A DNA stretch of 64,000 bases from the NCBI RefSeq assembly GCF_003369915.1, contig NC_046674.1, forward strand, positions 9,238,001 to 9,302,000. The letters run 5' to 3'. Positions 10,035 to 22,991 of this stretch are shown in pieces. The notes beneath the pieces were generated by a model. The model was not told where the DNA came from and searched no databases. It saw nothing but the letters and a program-made list of their open reading frames with translations. Each line of letters begins with the position of its first letter. Position 1 is the first letter of the stretch. The translations under genes and the position numbers were made by a program. Source of the DNA: Drosophila miranda. Its lineage: Eukaryota; Arthropoda; Insecta; Diptera; Drosophilidae.

Positions 10035-13000
10035 CTAGGACTTGTTGTTGTTACAGCTGTTGGCATTGTTGTTATTGTACAAGTAAGGTATCAGATTGGG
10101 CTCGATTTCCAGCTGCTGTTTCAGAATTGAGCTCATCACGAACTCGGTGGAGACAATGTGACATTTGGGGTTGCCGTGCCTCGTCAAATCCGCGCACAGA
10201 TGCATGTCCGTGGGGCAGGTAACAATGATGTACGAGTCGGGCGACTGAACATGGGATTCAACTACAGCAGCACCGCTGCGTCGCTTTGGTTCCACCTTTC
10301 CACCAGACGATTCAATCATGCGAATGATTTCTTCGCGGGCCGGAAACACATCCGGCGTCACATGGAAACATCTGCCAGCGAACAGCGTGGAGCGCGTGGG
10401 GGCACACAAAACCGTGTCCAGATTGAACTGTAGGTTCTCGTCGACTGGTATGTGCTGTATACGATACGGATCGGTTGGCACAAATCGACCCGCCTTGGCG
10501 CTCTCCACGATCCAACTCGACTTTAGCACATAGTCCACATGGCAGCAGGACTGAATCAGTTTGCAGGTGCGACTCTCGCGTGTCATCACCAGGTGAGTGG
10601 CATCTGCAGGGCTGTCCACAACAATTCCACCCAAGATTCTGCAAGTAATACTCGTAAAATCTATCTAATTCAGCTAATTTTGTTTAATACTTACACCACA
10701 GCCTTTTTGAGGGCTTCAGCATCAGCGACCTGAGAGAATATCACCTTCGGGGGCTTGGTGGTTGTGGGGTATTCTAGGCAGACAATCTGTTCGGGCAGCT
10801 GCTCCTGCTGGAAAGAGTTCATCTTCTGGCGCTTCAGTTTCTGTTCATTGCCATAGGGATCGGATAAATGACGCTTAACGCGCTCGTGAGCCTCCTGAGT
10901 TAAATTGATGGGCGCCTTCCAGGCAGCTATTGGAAAAGATAATTAAATTGAACTTAGTACATGATCTGGAACATAAAAGAATAGGCTAATTTACTTAGCA
11001 GATGGGCAACCAAGTTGCATTCGATGCGAAACGGAGCCACGAGACTGTACTGCTGGTACTTTGGATTGTCGTACTGGGAGAGGCCACTCAGATTGCCGAT
11101 GCAGACATCACTGAGCCACAGGGCATTGACCATGGGAATGTTCCACTCCTTGGCCGCATTGAACTTATTGCCTTCGAGCTGCTTGCAAACGACCACAGTG
11201 TTCACCTTGGAGAGGTACGAGGTGTAGATGGCCCCGCACTCCTCAGCCATCTGCTGCAGTCTCACCATCTCCTCGCCCTCGAATCCCTCAGAGGTGATGA
11301 TGTACCGCTCCAGCGGCTTGCGATAGCCAAACTGACTGGGGAAGGGCAAATGGAGCGGCTGCCAAGGAGGCATCAGCTGTCGCTTCAGGCAAATGTCGCT
11401 CAGCCAGTAGGCGGTCACACAGCGCTTGGCATCTCGTAAAGCCTGCATCACTACGCCGTGTCTCTGGGTGCGGCAGATGACATGCGTCACTCTGGGGCAG
11501 TAGACGCGTTCAATGTCCCCGCCGAACTGTCGAATAGTGTCCAGCCATATGGGCAGCTCGTCACTGTCCGTTTCGTCGTATTCCACAATAAAGAAGGTGC
11601 AGCCCACCAGAAAGAGATCGACGGGCAGCTTGAGATTCGGATTGTGGCCGTAGAACTGCGGCATCGGGATCGGCGGCTGTCCGGGGCGTGTCTGGATATA
11701 ACCATGCGGTGGACGCTGCACCGGCACGCCGCCCACTCCCACGGGCATCTGTTGTTGCTGTTGTTGTGGCGAGGGTGAAGAAGCCACAACAATTTGCTGC
11801 TGGACGAGATGCTGCTGCGGAACCTGTTGCTGCTGTTGCTGGGGAACGCCAACCACTCTCCGCATTTGCTGCTGCTGAAGCATTTGTTGCTGCTGCTGCT
11901 GCTGTTGCTGCTGAAGCATGAGCAACTCCTGTTGGGTTCTGGGTGGACCAGCCACTCCCACTGCTGCTGCATTATGCTGCTGGCCCATCATCCGGAGTGC
12001 GCCGGCAGCAGACGGAGTCTCAACATGCTGCTGTGGTGCCAATTGCTGCTGTGCCACCATCTGTTGTTGTTGCTGCTGTTGCTGCTGCTGCTGTTGTTGC
12101 TGTAACAGCAATTGCTGTTGCTGCTGTTGTGTTGCCCCAGTCACCACCACCTGCTGGACAATTTGCTGTTGCTGGGGAGCTTGCTGCTGCTGTGTCTGAC
12201 CATCAGCCATTTGGATCAGTTGCTGCTGTTGCGGTTGCACACCATTATTGCCCAGGCGATTACTTAGCATGTTAGCCAACGCAGTCTTTGTCTTCAGGTT
12301 CATTTGCTGTGGCGTTTGCTGCAGCTGTCCATCTGGAGCTGGAGGGAAGCAACAAAGGGATTTTATATTTACAATCGAACATTTTTTGTGCATAGCAGCA
12401 AGGAAAGCCAAAAAACAGTCTAATTTAATTGTTACCTACCTGTTGTCATAACCAGCGTTTGCGTCATAATGTTCCCGCTTCCGGGGGGACCTGCGACAAC
12501 GCTACTGCCAACACCACCCTGTGGATTGGGTGTGCCTGGTGTGGTAGGCTGTTGCTGCTGTTGGACGATCGTTTGCTGCTCAATCAGCTGCCCATTCGGT
12601 CCGGTGATGAGTTGAACCGTCTGCTTGCCCATCTGCGGGGGCGCCTGCTGCTGCTGGATGGGTATCTGCTGGACCCGAAGCTGTTGCCTCTGCAGCAACA
12701 TTTGCTGGTTAGGGTCGTTGGGATTGAAGGGCTGTTGCGGTGGCTGTTGCTGTTGCGGAGGTCCGACGCCTGACTGCTGCTGCTGCTGAATGGGAATGGG
12801 ACTCAGACCGGGAGTACCCCCGGCTCGCACCACCACCTGACGTGTGCCCTGCTGTTGCAGCCAGAGCATTTGTTGCTGCTGTGTTAGTCCCGGTGGCATT
12901 TGACTCTGGACAATTATGTGGCCCGGGGGAACTGGACCAGAAGGTCGCGTGGCGACTACTCCTGGAGTGCCGGGACGTGGCTGATAGGCCACTTGCTGGC

Positions 13001-16000
13001 GCAGCATTACCCTGGGCTTGTTCTGCTGATTAAGCTTCGCAATGTACTCGGCTCGTTTGTGCGCGTCCAGAGACATGAAATGTGCATGCGTTTTTTCATC
13101 CAGAACTATTTTCTGTTGTTGCGGCTGTTGCAATACAATCTGCTGCTGTTGTTGTGGTGCCTGTTGTTGTTGTTGGGGTGGCGGCAACACAAGTTGCTGT
13201 TGTTGCTGCGGAGCTTGAGGCTGCTGATGTTGCTGTCCTGGCCAAGATGTTTGCGGCCGCAGTCCACGTGGTGCAAACTGCTGCGGTGGCTGTTGGTGCT
13301 GCTGGGGTGTTGGCGGTCCGCCGGGTAGCGGTGACTGCATTCCAACACTGCTGGTGGGCGTGCCGGGTGTAGTTGGTGCCATCTGGCCCGAGGCAGGGCT
13401 CTGCGGAGACCAATGCGCTGATTGCTGCATTTGTGCATGGTGTTGGGGTGATTGTTGTTGCAGCAGCAATTGCTGTTGTTGCTGCTGTTGTTGCGGAGGG
13501 GGTGTTCGTTGGGGCAGCTGTTGTTGTTTTATTAGTACTTGTTGCATGATTTGCTGCTGCTGCTGCTGCTGCTGTTGCTGCTGGGGATCGATTGGGAGCT
13601 TCTGCTGCAAGATTTGTTGTTGCTGTTGCGGCGCCTGCTGCTGTTGTTGTTGTTGCTGAATATGTATTTGCTGTTGTTGTGTTGCTCCCACAAGCTGCGG
13701 CTGTTGTTGTTGTTGCTGTTGCTGCTGTTGTTGCTTTTGCTGCATCAATTGTTGTTGTTGAAGGTACTGTAAGCGCTGCGGATCGCTTAAAATTTGTTGG
13801 TTGACAACGATTTGTTGTGGCTGGGGTTGCATTTGCATGCGCTGCTGTTGCAGCATTTGCTGCTGCTGAACGAGCTGCTGCTGCTGCTGTTGTTGTTGTT
13901 GTTGCTGTTGCTGCTGCGAGATACTAGGTTGATTGACAAGGAACACATTTTGATTCTGCTGATTTTGCGCCAAAATCTGTTGCTGCTGCTGCACGCTTAG
14001 CTGATTGAAGTGCTGCTGGCTGATAATGAAAGTTTTTCCCTGAGGTTGCATTGGCTGTGGTGGTTGTTGTTGTTGTTGCTGCTGCTGCGGTTGGGTCTGT
14101 GACTGCTGCGGTCCCAATACCTGCTGAGGAGTCTGTTGCTGTGACATTTGTTGTTGCTGAAGAGGCTGCAAGATTGTAATCCGAAATAAAATTATAATAT
14201 ATAGGTTGGGAAAAAAAAATCTATGAATGCGCAGACGAAGAACAGAAATCAGTCGATACTCAGCTATACTCATGCCCCTTTAATGCGTTCGATCAATACG
14301 AATCCTGCCTTCAGTCAGATTCGAATTACCCCGAATCCTTAAAAACCCAGTGCGAGGAAAAAGGGTTTAACGAAAATGGTTGTTAAAATTGGCGCAAAAA
14401 AACAGCTAATTTGTATAATGCTTTCTCGTGAAGAATGAGAGATAAAAACCGAACTTTTCGGATCTGACACAGTAAAAATTTTCGTTCAGTCCGTTTTGTC
14501 CGAGCGATTCGAAGATATGAGGAAGCTGAATCGCTGATATCAACGAACCGAACGAGGCGAGTTTTCCGTTCATGTAGGGCTCTAGTACATATGTATGTAG
14601 GAAGCTTCTTGAGTTTATGACAATCAAAAACAACACTTATCAGCGATAAATATTAGTGGGTAAAGTAAGCACATACCTGCTGTTGTTGCGGAAATTGTCC
14701 AAGGATCTGTTGCTGCTGTTGTTGCTGTTGGGGAACTTGCTGCTGTTGCTGTGGTCGTTGAATCGTTTGCTGAATGATCCGTACCTGTCCACCAGCTCCC
14801 AGGGCAATCTGTTGCTGTTGTGTGAACTGAACTTGTTGCTGTTGCGGCTGAGGCTGCGGTGGAAGCTGCTGCTGCTGCTGAGGTTGTTGCTGCGGTGGAA
14901 GCTGCTGCTGTTGCTGCTGTGTTATTTGTTGTTGCTGTTGAACATGCAACATTTGCTGCTGTTTCTGCTGAAGATTCATCATGTGGCTCTGTATGATTTG
15001 TTGCCCTTGCGCCGTGGATGTATTGATTACATGTCGTTGCGTGATGACTTGCTGCTGTCCAGGTGCTGGTTGTTGCGGTGCCATTGACTGTTGTTGTTGT
15101 TGGGGTTGCTGTTGCATTGGCTGAAAGCAGAATCGTTTTTTATAAGTAGTCCTTTATACAAAAATACTGAAAAATATTCCCGGCCCGACTGTAGACTGAA
15201 CCGGAGATTCAGGACCCATACTATTTGCTTTTTTGATATTTTCCCATTGATATTTGACCTATATGATCTGACCTATACTATTTTTTCCTCGCGACCGCAT
15301 TCGCTAGCTCTTAATACCCAGAACTATCTTAGAGTCCTACACGCAGTCGGGATGGAGGGTGGAAACTCACGCCATGGGAATCGTTGCGGCTCGCGACGAC
15401 AACATTGCAATCAATCGGACTGGATAAAGTGCTACAACTTAAAGACAGAAAGAATGTATAATATATACCAACTAGGACGTAGAGCACCTCTAAACATACT
15501 AATAGTATAAGATATATAAGACAGACATACTGGAGATGTTTGTTGTTGCTGTATCGCGGGTGTCGTTGGCTGTGACTGTTGATGCTGCAAGGGCGATTGT
15601 CGCGGCGATGGCGTGTGTTGGGGTTGTTGGGGCGGCTGCGGCTGGGGCTGCGGTGCCATTTGTTGCTGCTGCTGTAACTGCTGTTGCTTCAACTGCTGCT
15701 GACGCATGATCAAAGAGTCCTGATTGCTGCTCAGCGCAGAGCGACTAAGCACTTGGGCCACCTGAACGGGATCTGTTGGATCGATGGGCTGCTGGGAGAA
15801 CGATTGCTGCTGTTGGTGTTGCGGCTGTCCCCCCACTGCCGGATGCTGATGCTGCTTGCTTTGCATTGGCGGTGTCTGCGATATCTGCGGACTCTGAGGG
15901 GCTGAGATGTGCTGCGGACTTTGCTGCTGCTGTTGTTGTTGTTGGGCCAATTGTTGTTGCTGCTGCAATTGCATGCGTTGTTGCTGGTGAACGGGCTGCT

Positions 16001-18258
16001 GGAAGGGCATTTGTTGTTGTTGCTGCTGCTGTTGCTGCGGAGACATCATCGATGGCGGTTGTGGCTGCTGCGGGGAGCCCATCATGTGTTGTTGGCGACT
16101 CTGTTGGAGCTGTTGCTGCTGCTGCTGTCGCAGGAGCTGTTGCTGCTGGGCACTCTGTGGCGAAGGAGGTGGCGGAGGAGTCATTTGCGGTGCTGGCGAT
16201 TGAAGCTGGCGCGGAGACTGAGGTGGCAGCATGTTGCTGGTGGCATGATGTTGCTGCTGTTGCAACGAAGGAGAGGGCGTGTTCGGTGGCATTACGGGCG
16301 ACCTATTTTGTACCATCCGTGGGGACTGTTGCTGCTGTTGAAGATTTTGCTGCTGTTGCTGCTGTTGCTGCTGTTGAATTTGCATCTGCAATTGCTGTAG
16401 TTGCTGCAGTATTTGTTGCTGTTGCTGTTGAATCTGCCTCTGCTGCTGCTGCTGCTGGGCACTGAGTGCTTGGCCGCTTTGAACGATTTGCTGCAAGTGC
16501 ATTTGTTGCTGGCCCAATATCTGCTGTTGTCGCATCAAGTGTTGGTGTAGGATTTGGGGGGAAACAGGCACTGATTGTTGTTGAACAATTTGCTGTTGTT
16601 GAACCACTTGTTGTTGTTGTTGAACCACTTGTTGCTGCTGTTGAACCACTTGTTGCTGCTGTTGAACCACTTGCTGCTGCTGCACTATCTGTTGCTGGTG
16701 TTGTTGGGGCGATTGCACGGGCGGCGTTGTTGTCGGCGTGCGTGGTGTTTGTCGCCCCGTGGTGGGGGTTGTGGGGAGTCTGGGCGACTGTTGTTGCTCT
16801 TGCTGAATATGCTGCTGCATCATTTGGATCTGTTGTTGTTGCTGCTGAGAGTGTTGCTGCGAGCTCTTGATTTGTCTTTGCTGCTGCAGTATATTCTTGA
16901 TCTGCTGCTGATTCTGTTGTTGCTGCTGAAGATTGGCGGGGATTATCTTTTGCTGTTGTATTATCAATTGTTGTGGCTGTTGCGGGTGCGTTGGAGGAGG
17001 CGCTTGAGAAACCCCTTGCTGCTGCTGCTGTTGTTGCAGCTGATGTTGCATTTGTTGTTGCTGTTGCTGGCTTTGAAGCTGCGGCTGAGGACGAACAAAC
17101 ACCACCTGTTGCTGGGCGGGTGGCACAGGTAGCTGCTGATGCTGCTGTTGGATTTGTTCCGCCGAGGCCTGTAGCTGCGACTTTATGCTGGCTATGCTCT
17201 TGGCCGCTGCACTGTCCTCGCCGAAGCCCAAGATGTCCGAGAGAGTGGATGGTGGGGCAGACTGCTGTTGTTGTTGTTGCAACTGTTGCTGATGCAACTG
17301 TTGTTGATGCTGCTGCTGCTGCTGCAATTGCTGTTGTTGTTGCAACTGTTGCTGCTGCAATTGTTGTTGATGCTGCTGCTGCTTCTGGGCCCGCTGTTTT
17401 TCAATAGGCTTCAGCAGCCTGGGATGATACGGCTCCGATGCCAGGCAGCCCTTGCACTTGAGGCAGTCCGTCACCCAGTCTGGTGTCACAATGATTATGG
17501 CATTTTTAGGAAGCGCCAGCGCTTTGTTGTAGATACCGCCGTTGGCGGCCCCGCATACCAGATGCGTATTAGTGGCCCCAAAGCTGTGGGTGACAACGGC
17601 ACCGTGGTATGTGAGCATCGCGTAAAGGCGCCTCCGATCGCTGGCCACAACGTTGGTGATGGCCGCTCGGATGCCGCGCATCAGACGCAGCTGATGTGGA
17701 CTCGGATCGAAGGCGCGGGTAGAGGCCATGCGGCCCAGTTTTGCACTGTGCAGGATCCATTGCTCGGTGACGGGAATCACACTGTATAGCTCCAGGTTCA
17801 TCGACAGCTCCTCCTCTGAGTAGTTGGTGGCACATATCAGATGTGTGATCTTGTCCGAGAGGAAAAGTTTCGACTGGGCGCCACCATTTTTCAGGAATCT
17901 TTCAATCTGCAAAATGGAAAATCAACATAAAATGAGTTTTATTCGATTCGCAACAGTACAAATAATACCCCCGCCGCCCCCCACCCCTCACACACACATG
18001 CTAAAACTAGGCGATTCTCATGTCGCCGTGAGAGAGAGAGAGAGAGAGATAGAGAGGTAATAGTTGCGTGAGTATGGCAACGCTTTTGCTCTTGTTTTGG
18101 GGGAAGCGCGCTAAAAACACACACACACACATACGCGCGCATGCACTCGATCAAAATGCAGTACAGCAACGGGGAATCTTTACCTCTTCATCCAGGTTTC
18201 CAAGCACGAAATATATCACATCCTCAAACAGTTTATCACTTATTTTTAAGTTCTCCAT
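10035..18258 (-). CDS. Ptip: Ptip, BRCT-domain protein of the Trr/MLL3-4 methyltransferase complex
   Basis: Join on the minus strand: 18258-18184, 17906-15531, 15120-14677, 14165-12440, 12338-10995, 10926-10695 and 10638-10035. These total 6,801 bases, 2,266 residues, and every junction keeps frame with GT..AG ends. Two BRCT repeats lie at residues about 1-195 (tryptophans in TEQWIL and TPDWVTD), two at about 1780-1985 (AYWLSDIC, ALWLSDVC) and two at about 2040-2250 (SSWIVESAKAG). Between them lies a huge glutamine-rich linker coded by mixed CAA and CAG. Length and six-BRCT layout match insect PTIP. In the known family it is a subunit of the H3K4 methyltransferase complex and helps in the DNA damage response, in the nucleus. 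The start ATG at 18258 is followed by a short 75-base exon that begins the first BRCT. The upstream region carries a promoter repeat. The identification is firm. Confidence 0.93.
17960..18160. repeat. Microsatellites in Ptip intron 1
   Basis: Intron 1 of Ptip (17907-18183) contains a C-rich/CA tract near 17965-17998, a (GA)n run at about 18031-18056 and a (CA)n run at about 18116-18130. All are simple sequence between exon 1 and exon 2. Confidence 0.7.
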
Positions 18259-18513
18259 AGTATTGGCGTTGGCGCTAATCGCGCTTTTCTCTTTGCATAA
18301 ATTTCACTCTTGCTTTTGTTATTGCTGCTGTTGCGGCCGCTCAGTGAACATCTACATCTCAGCGTGTTTTCTCTCATTTATCCGAGCTCAAAACACAAGC
18401 GAACGAATCAGTGCCGTGGGTATTGCAATATTTTACGTGAAACAGACTCACGTTGCAATTAAAAATGATTATTTTTTATTTAATTTTTGGGTAAAAACCC
18501 TCTGCCTAGAGAT

Positions 18514-18890
18514 CAGTGTGACCGCGGATTTATTAATAAAATGTACGGTCCGACCCTCGAAATATACCAGAACATACCGTCTTACTTTAAAAGTATACCT
18601 TATATATACTGACGAATTCAAGTTCTATTTTACATATTCTTCGTTTTTGATATTCTGTCGAATATTACTAACTAGCTAGGACCCTCAGCCCTAAGAACAT
18701 AATTTTATCCGATTGACAAATTACTTTCCTACATAACTGGTTAATTTTAAGTTATCAGCTTAATTTGAATGTTTATAAAAAAAGGTTTGAACAAAAGAGG
18801 TTAACAATAATTTTCACAAAATTAATGTTTTTACATAGTAACTACACGAGAACTACACACTACCTCACAATCACCTCACAAATAAAATAT
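18514..18890 (-). promoter_or_regulatory. Dispersed promoter repeat, copy A (upstream of Ptip)
   Basis: Read on the minus strand, this copy contains GTGTAGTT, CAATCGGATAAAATTATG, CTAGCTAG, ATTCGTCAGTATAT, a GGTATATTTC block and GAGGGTCGGACCGTACAT, and ends in GCGGTCACACTG (18514-18526). The end matches core promoter Motif 1 (YGGTCACACTR) and the GTATATTT words resemble Motif 6. It points towards the Ptip ATG 256 bp away. The same parts in the same order occur at 32.4-33.1 kb and 55.7-56.05 kb. I infer that the Ptip start site lies just past 18514. Confidence 0.7.
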
Positions 18891-19002
18891 ACCGTCGAAC
18901 CCAGAGTATACCAACACACGCAATCTGTTGATGTGTACATTAGCTGTGGCCGTTGATTTATTGATCAAATATACGGTTTGACCCTCAGAACACACTGATG
19001 GA
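18886..19002 (-). repeat. Dispersed promoter repeat, truncated copy B
   Basis: This stretch holds two partial 3' ends of the same repeat, read on the minus strand. One has GAGGGTCAAACCGTATAT followed by GATCAATAAATCAACGGCCAC. The other is a piece near 18890-18915 with GGTATACTCTGG and GACGGTATAT. The Motif 1 word is changed to GGCCACAG. It sits directly behind copy A and between the 3' end of Pop2 and Ptip, so it probably no longer serves a gene. Confidence 0.55.
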
Positions 19003-19005
19003 AAA

Positions 19006-19832
19006 CAATTTACATAGCTCTTAACTCATTTTTGACGTCAAAATATCCTCATTAGTATATAACATATAAACGGTCACCCTGATAATGTTGATCAGTTTAT
19101 ATTGATACATTGATCTATCGATATATATTTTTGTTGATATTTTTATTCTAATAATCGATGCGCACGGGAACTTATCGTCGTTTAATTTAAAAAATATTAT
19201 ACCCGAGATTACTGTACAAAGGTTTTAGATGTGCACGCTTGACAGTTTCATCCTCCAACAGAGATTATTCTTGCTTTGTTACTGGGTCCATCCAAGAACC
19301 AATAATAAAAATCGTTTCGAATTATATAAATTTAAAAATGTTTAAATATATTGTTTTTTGTTTTGTTTTATACAAAGACACGACACTCTATGTGGCCTTT
19401 TGGCTTACAATATTAGCTTAGTTATGTTAGTTTTGTATTCGTAACACATTTAGACATGCAGAAATTGATTATATTTCTATTTCAGTTTGACGTTTTTTTC
19501 TATTTCCCTTTTAGACTTAAAATTTGTTTATGCCAGTGGTTTCTTTTTTGTTTTGTTTTGGTATTTGTTTTTCTTTAAATGAACAGCAAATTTGCGTTTG
19601 ACGGGGAACGGGAATATTATAAATGGAAAGTGAATAAGCTGTTTTAATGGTCTGTTTTATGGGGAGGTGTTTTTTTTTGGAGAGGAGGAGGTGATTATTG
19701 CGGTGCTGTTGAAGTGGGTTCGGTTGTCCGAGTGTCCTTGAGTGGTGGTGATTCCGGTGCGGCATCTTCTCCGGCTCCTTCAAGTTCGACTGGCTTTTTA
19801 TCAGGCACAACAGCATTGCCCATCAGTATAAA
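19006..19832 (-). other. Pop2 3' UTR
   Basis: This lies after the canonical Pop2 stop, read on the minus strand. A minus-strand AATAAA (TTTATT on +, near 19139-19146) is a plausible poly(A) signal. ATCGAT words occur near 19116 and 19155. I see no separate gene. Confidence 0.4.
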
Positions 19833-22506
19833 TCATGAGGCACTGCTCGTCTCGCCATTGCTCTCGTGGAAGTTGTTGCCGTTCACGATGAACGAGGTGC
19901 CCAGGCCGTACAGATGTCCTGAATACTTGGCATGGTCGATATTGTCTTCAAAGAACATCTGTAAGAAGTTTGATAAGGCGATTCTATTAGACACACAACA
20001 TTCCAGATTACAGATTACATATTACAGATTCCAGAAGATTGCCGAAGAGCAAAAGCGTTAGAAAAGGTAACATTTTGTACACAAGGATTACATAATGCAA
20101 AAATATCTACTAGAGTGAAGCAAAATCTGTCTACGGCCAGAGTAAAAGATATCTCAAATAAATTGTTTTCTATTTCAAGGTCTTTGTTATTGGAATTGAT
20201 TAAATTATATGTTACATACCGTTTACCGATCTGATCTGATTATTTCTTGTTTTAATATTTTTTGTATCTTTTAGTCTTGAGGGTATCGTATAATAGTGTA
20301 CAATTCTGCAGTCTTTGGTTATTAATTAAAGACTAAAGCCAACGCCGTAATGAGTATACAAAAAATGCATTTTTTCGAAATTTACGCCAAGATAGATCTT
20401 AAAATCATAAGATATGAGGAGATGGAGTTAAAGAATGCAAATTAACGTAAACAAACAATAAAACATAAATAAACATAAGAAGTAAATGCTAAACAAAAAT
20501 AATTAAATAAAATAATTAGAATTCTTCATCATAATCAGTTTTGTATATATATAGGTTTTATATATAGGTTAAAGTCAAGCAAATTGCTTTAAAATATAAC
20601 TCGAAATACAATTGATCATTTTCATTCAATATTAATTAAATTTGTTAAATATTCCTCTCAAGCCCAAATGAAACATAGCAAGATAAGAGAAGCCAAAAAG
20701 CGCGTATCAAGAATGCAAAATACATAGTTCAAGACCCACACACCAGAAATCATAAATAAAATTGAAAAAGAAAATTAATTTCAATTCATTTAATTTTCCA
20801 TTCAGAAACATATAGAACGTTTTCTCTTAACTTCACTTTTCGTTTTCGTAATCTTTAAAACTAACAGACATGTTTCACATGACCTTAAACAGTTTAAACT
20901 AACTAAAAAAACACTTACTTTAAGATTAGAATTCATTCATTGTTCAACAAACTAAACTAGCTAACTAAAAAAAAAAAAGATAAACGCTTCAAGCTTATTA
21001 ATCCATTGATCCATTAATTGTGGCTCAGATGCCCTTCGGCACTGGCAAAAAGCACTTGCACTCCAAGTGCAGCATTCAATGCGTTCTAAAATCTATGTAA
21101 TTATGTACAAAAATAATAAATAGAGTCTAGTTTAGGGATGGAAATGCTACGAAACCATAGACCAAACCGTAAGCCAAATAAATGATTGAAATGATTCGAG
21201 TTAGTGGTGATTGATTGATTGGCAAGGCAACGGAAACACACAAGGATTAGGAATCGGAGCTGTCCGTGCTGGTGCTGCAGCCTCTAATAAACAAAGCAAG
21301 CGACACTACGTCATGCCCCCCACCAGCCAATGTTGGGGATGTGGGTGGCGTGACAGTGTACGAGCTTGAAATTAGAAGGCTGCTACTGCCGGCCGCTTTT
21401 GGTGATGATGAGGGTGATGATGATGATGATGTCAAAGGAACGTCGGTAGAGCACTTTCCTTCGCCATTACCATTACTATTACCATTACCATTACCATTAC
21501 CATTAGCACTGGCATTTTTAGCAACATTGTTGTTTTTGTTTGATAGGCTGCTAAAGAGAGCGATCGTGCTGACGATTGGCTTTAAGTGCATGGTATTCTC
21601 AAGCAGATAGGAAAACAGTACAATAGTCTCTTCAGGGACAATGTGCAAATGATGTGCATTTATGTGCTGTACCTCACGCATTTTGAAGAATGCCATGCCA
21701 GTGAGCAGGGCATCAGAGCCAGCCTGATGTTGGGGTCCAACCCGACGCAGTTCCAGCTGATCGGCCACTTCCTGAAGGCCTCCCTTTAGATTCTTGCACG
21801 ACTTCATCAGATATTTGATGTCAAAGATGTTAGGGAAGTAGATGTGCAGCAGCTCGAAGAAGTCAGCCTCGTCGCAGGGCAGATTCTGGTCAGTGAGCAG
21901 CTTGAGCAGGTAGCCGAAATCGTAGCCAGAGTGAAAGCACAGCCATTTGATGTTGTCTACCAGCACAATGCCCGAGCTCATGAGCAACTCGGCAAATTCA
22001 ATTGGATCGATGCCGTCCTCCTCGTGCTTCTTGAACTGTATTCCAGAGTTTTGCAGCAAATCGATCGAGTCCTGGGCATACATGTCCTCACTAGTGCAAA
22101 GATATTTTATGATATAACCAAAAACAACACAATCATTGTCATTATTAAAACCATTATCTCACCTTAGATTGAACTTGAAATTGAATTGCCATGTGGAGTA
22201 TCCTGGAGGCGTCTTGCCATCATCGTCCATAAAGGTCAGACCCAGCTGAATGATCCTCAGCAGATCCACATTGCAGCGCAGCAACTGATAGTGATAGTCG
22301 GCGGTGGATCGAAACTCGCCAACGGGTCGCGCCACTACGCCGGGAAACTCTGTGTCCATGGCCACATAATGATATTTCTGCACGACCTTGCGTATGGTGC
22401 GAAACTCCTCCTCCAGGTTATGTTTCCACACGTCTCGGATGCCGCACTCCTCGTTGCTGGGTATGTGCACTTGGCCGTGCGGAGCGCCGCTAATGGCCGA
22501 GGGCAT
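19833..22506 (-). CDS. Pop2: Pop2 (CAF1/CNOT7), CCR4-NOT deadenylase catalytic subunit
   Basis: Join on the minus strand: 22506-22163, 22090-21673 and 19958-19833, 295 residues, in frame throughout. The protein is a DEDD-family 3'-5' exoribonuclease that shortens mRNA poly(A) tails in the CCR4-NOT complex, mostly in cytoplasm. Catalytic residues visible are D51 and E53 in AMDTEFPG, D172 in [10 protein letters not shown], and H236 and D241 in [29 protein letters not shown] spans the first junction and matches CNOT7/8 closely. The last exon encodes [20 protein letters not shown], the conserved family end, and stops at TGA 19833-19835. The start at 22506 follows a 5' UTR acceptor (CACAG at 22510). 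The last intron is 1.7 kb, unusually long here, and contains an alternative reading described separately. Confidence 0.95.
21247..21672 (-). CDS. Pop2: Possible alternative C-terminus of Pop2 (extension past the exon 2 donor)
   Basis: If the donor GTACAG at 21672 is not used, the Pop2 frame stays open for 141 further codons to TAA at 21247-21249. This would make a protein of 395 residues that keeps all catalytic residues but lacks the usual last 41 residues. The added part begins [15 protein letters not shown], has an NG repeat coded by an (ATTACC)-type hexamer near 21465-21510, then a serine/proline-rich tail ending STDSSDS. With equal base use, a stop-free run this long has a chance of roughly 0.1%, which hints at coding. 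I found no clear AATAAA just downstream. It is a candidate isoform only. Confidence 0.4.
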   Translation of the reverse strand, partial: VQHINAHHLHIVPEETIVLFSYLLENTMHLKPIVSTIALFSSLSNKNNNVAKNASANGNGNGNGNSNGNGEGKCSTDVPLTSSSSSPSSSPKAAGSSSLLISSSYTVTPPTSPTLAGGGHDVVSLALFIRGCSTSTDSSDS

Positions 22507-22508
22507 TG

Positions 22509-22991
22509 TCTGTGGGTTGGTTGAGGCCGAACGTTAGATTTGTCTCTCCCAAGCAGTATAATAAATGTATTATGTGTTTTATAAACTATCTACATATTTG
22601 TACTATGTAGATTGAGTGTTGTATGAGAGCTCTGGCACATCATTTCTGGGAATACATTTCGACAGTTCAATAATAAACACATATGAGCTCCAATTCATGT
22701 GCCAGTGTCCTTGTATTGTGTGTTGTGTTTTTTTGTGTGGGCTGGGGATTAGCAACTAAACATTAATGGCAGGACCAATTGGTTAAGCGCGTTAGCGGAA
22801 CTAAACGAAGGATTGTAACTGGAAGTTGTTGCCAATTCTGCTGTTAAGAGGTAATACAATTTTGTCTCTGCTACCAAAATATCAATAAAAACAAACGATA
22901 ACGAAATAAGGCACGCAAACGAAAACGATTTTGGAAATTTGCTGGGAGGTGGTTACTTTTGATAGGAGGTTAACAACGCTCGCTACTTACA
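22509..22991 (-). other. Pop2 5' UTR intron
   Basis: On the minus strand a donor GTAAGT begins at 22990 (GACGAT|GTAAGT) and an acceptor CAACCCACAG ends at 22510, three bases before the start ATG. The sequence between is non-coding. The exon to its right (from 22991) is untranslated and its 5' limit is not clear. Confidence 0.55.

Noticed and set aside
11918-17789. Plus-strand frames rich in Leu, Cys or Val/Ala across Ptip
   Set aside because: These are complements of the polyglutamine tracts; the minus-strand join is complete and in frame.
18034-18679. Frames on both strands spanning the Ptip promoter (203 and 76 codons)
   Set aside because: They run across simple repeats, the Ptip first exon and the promoter repeat; no family likeness.
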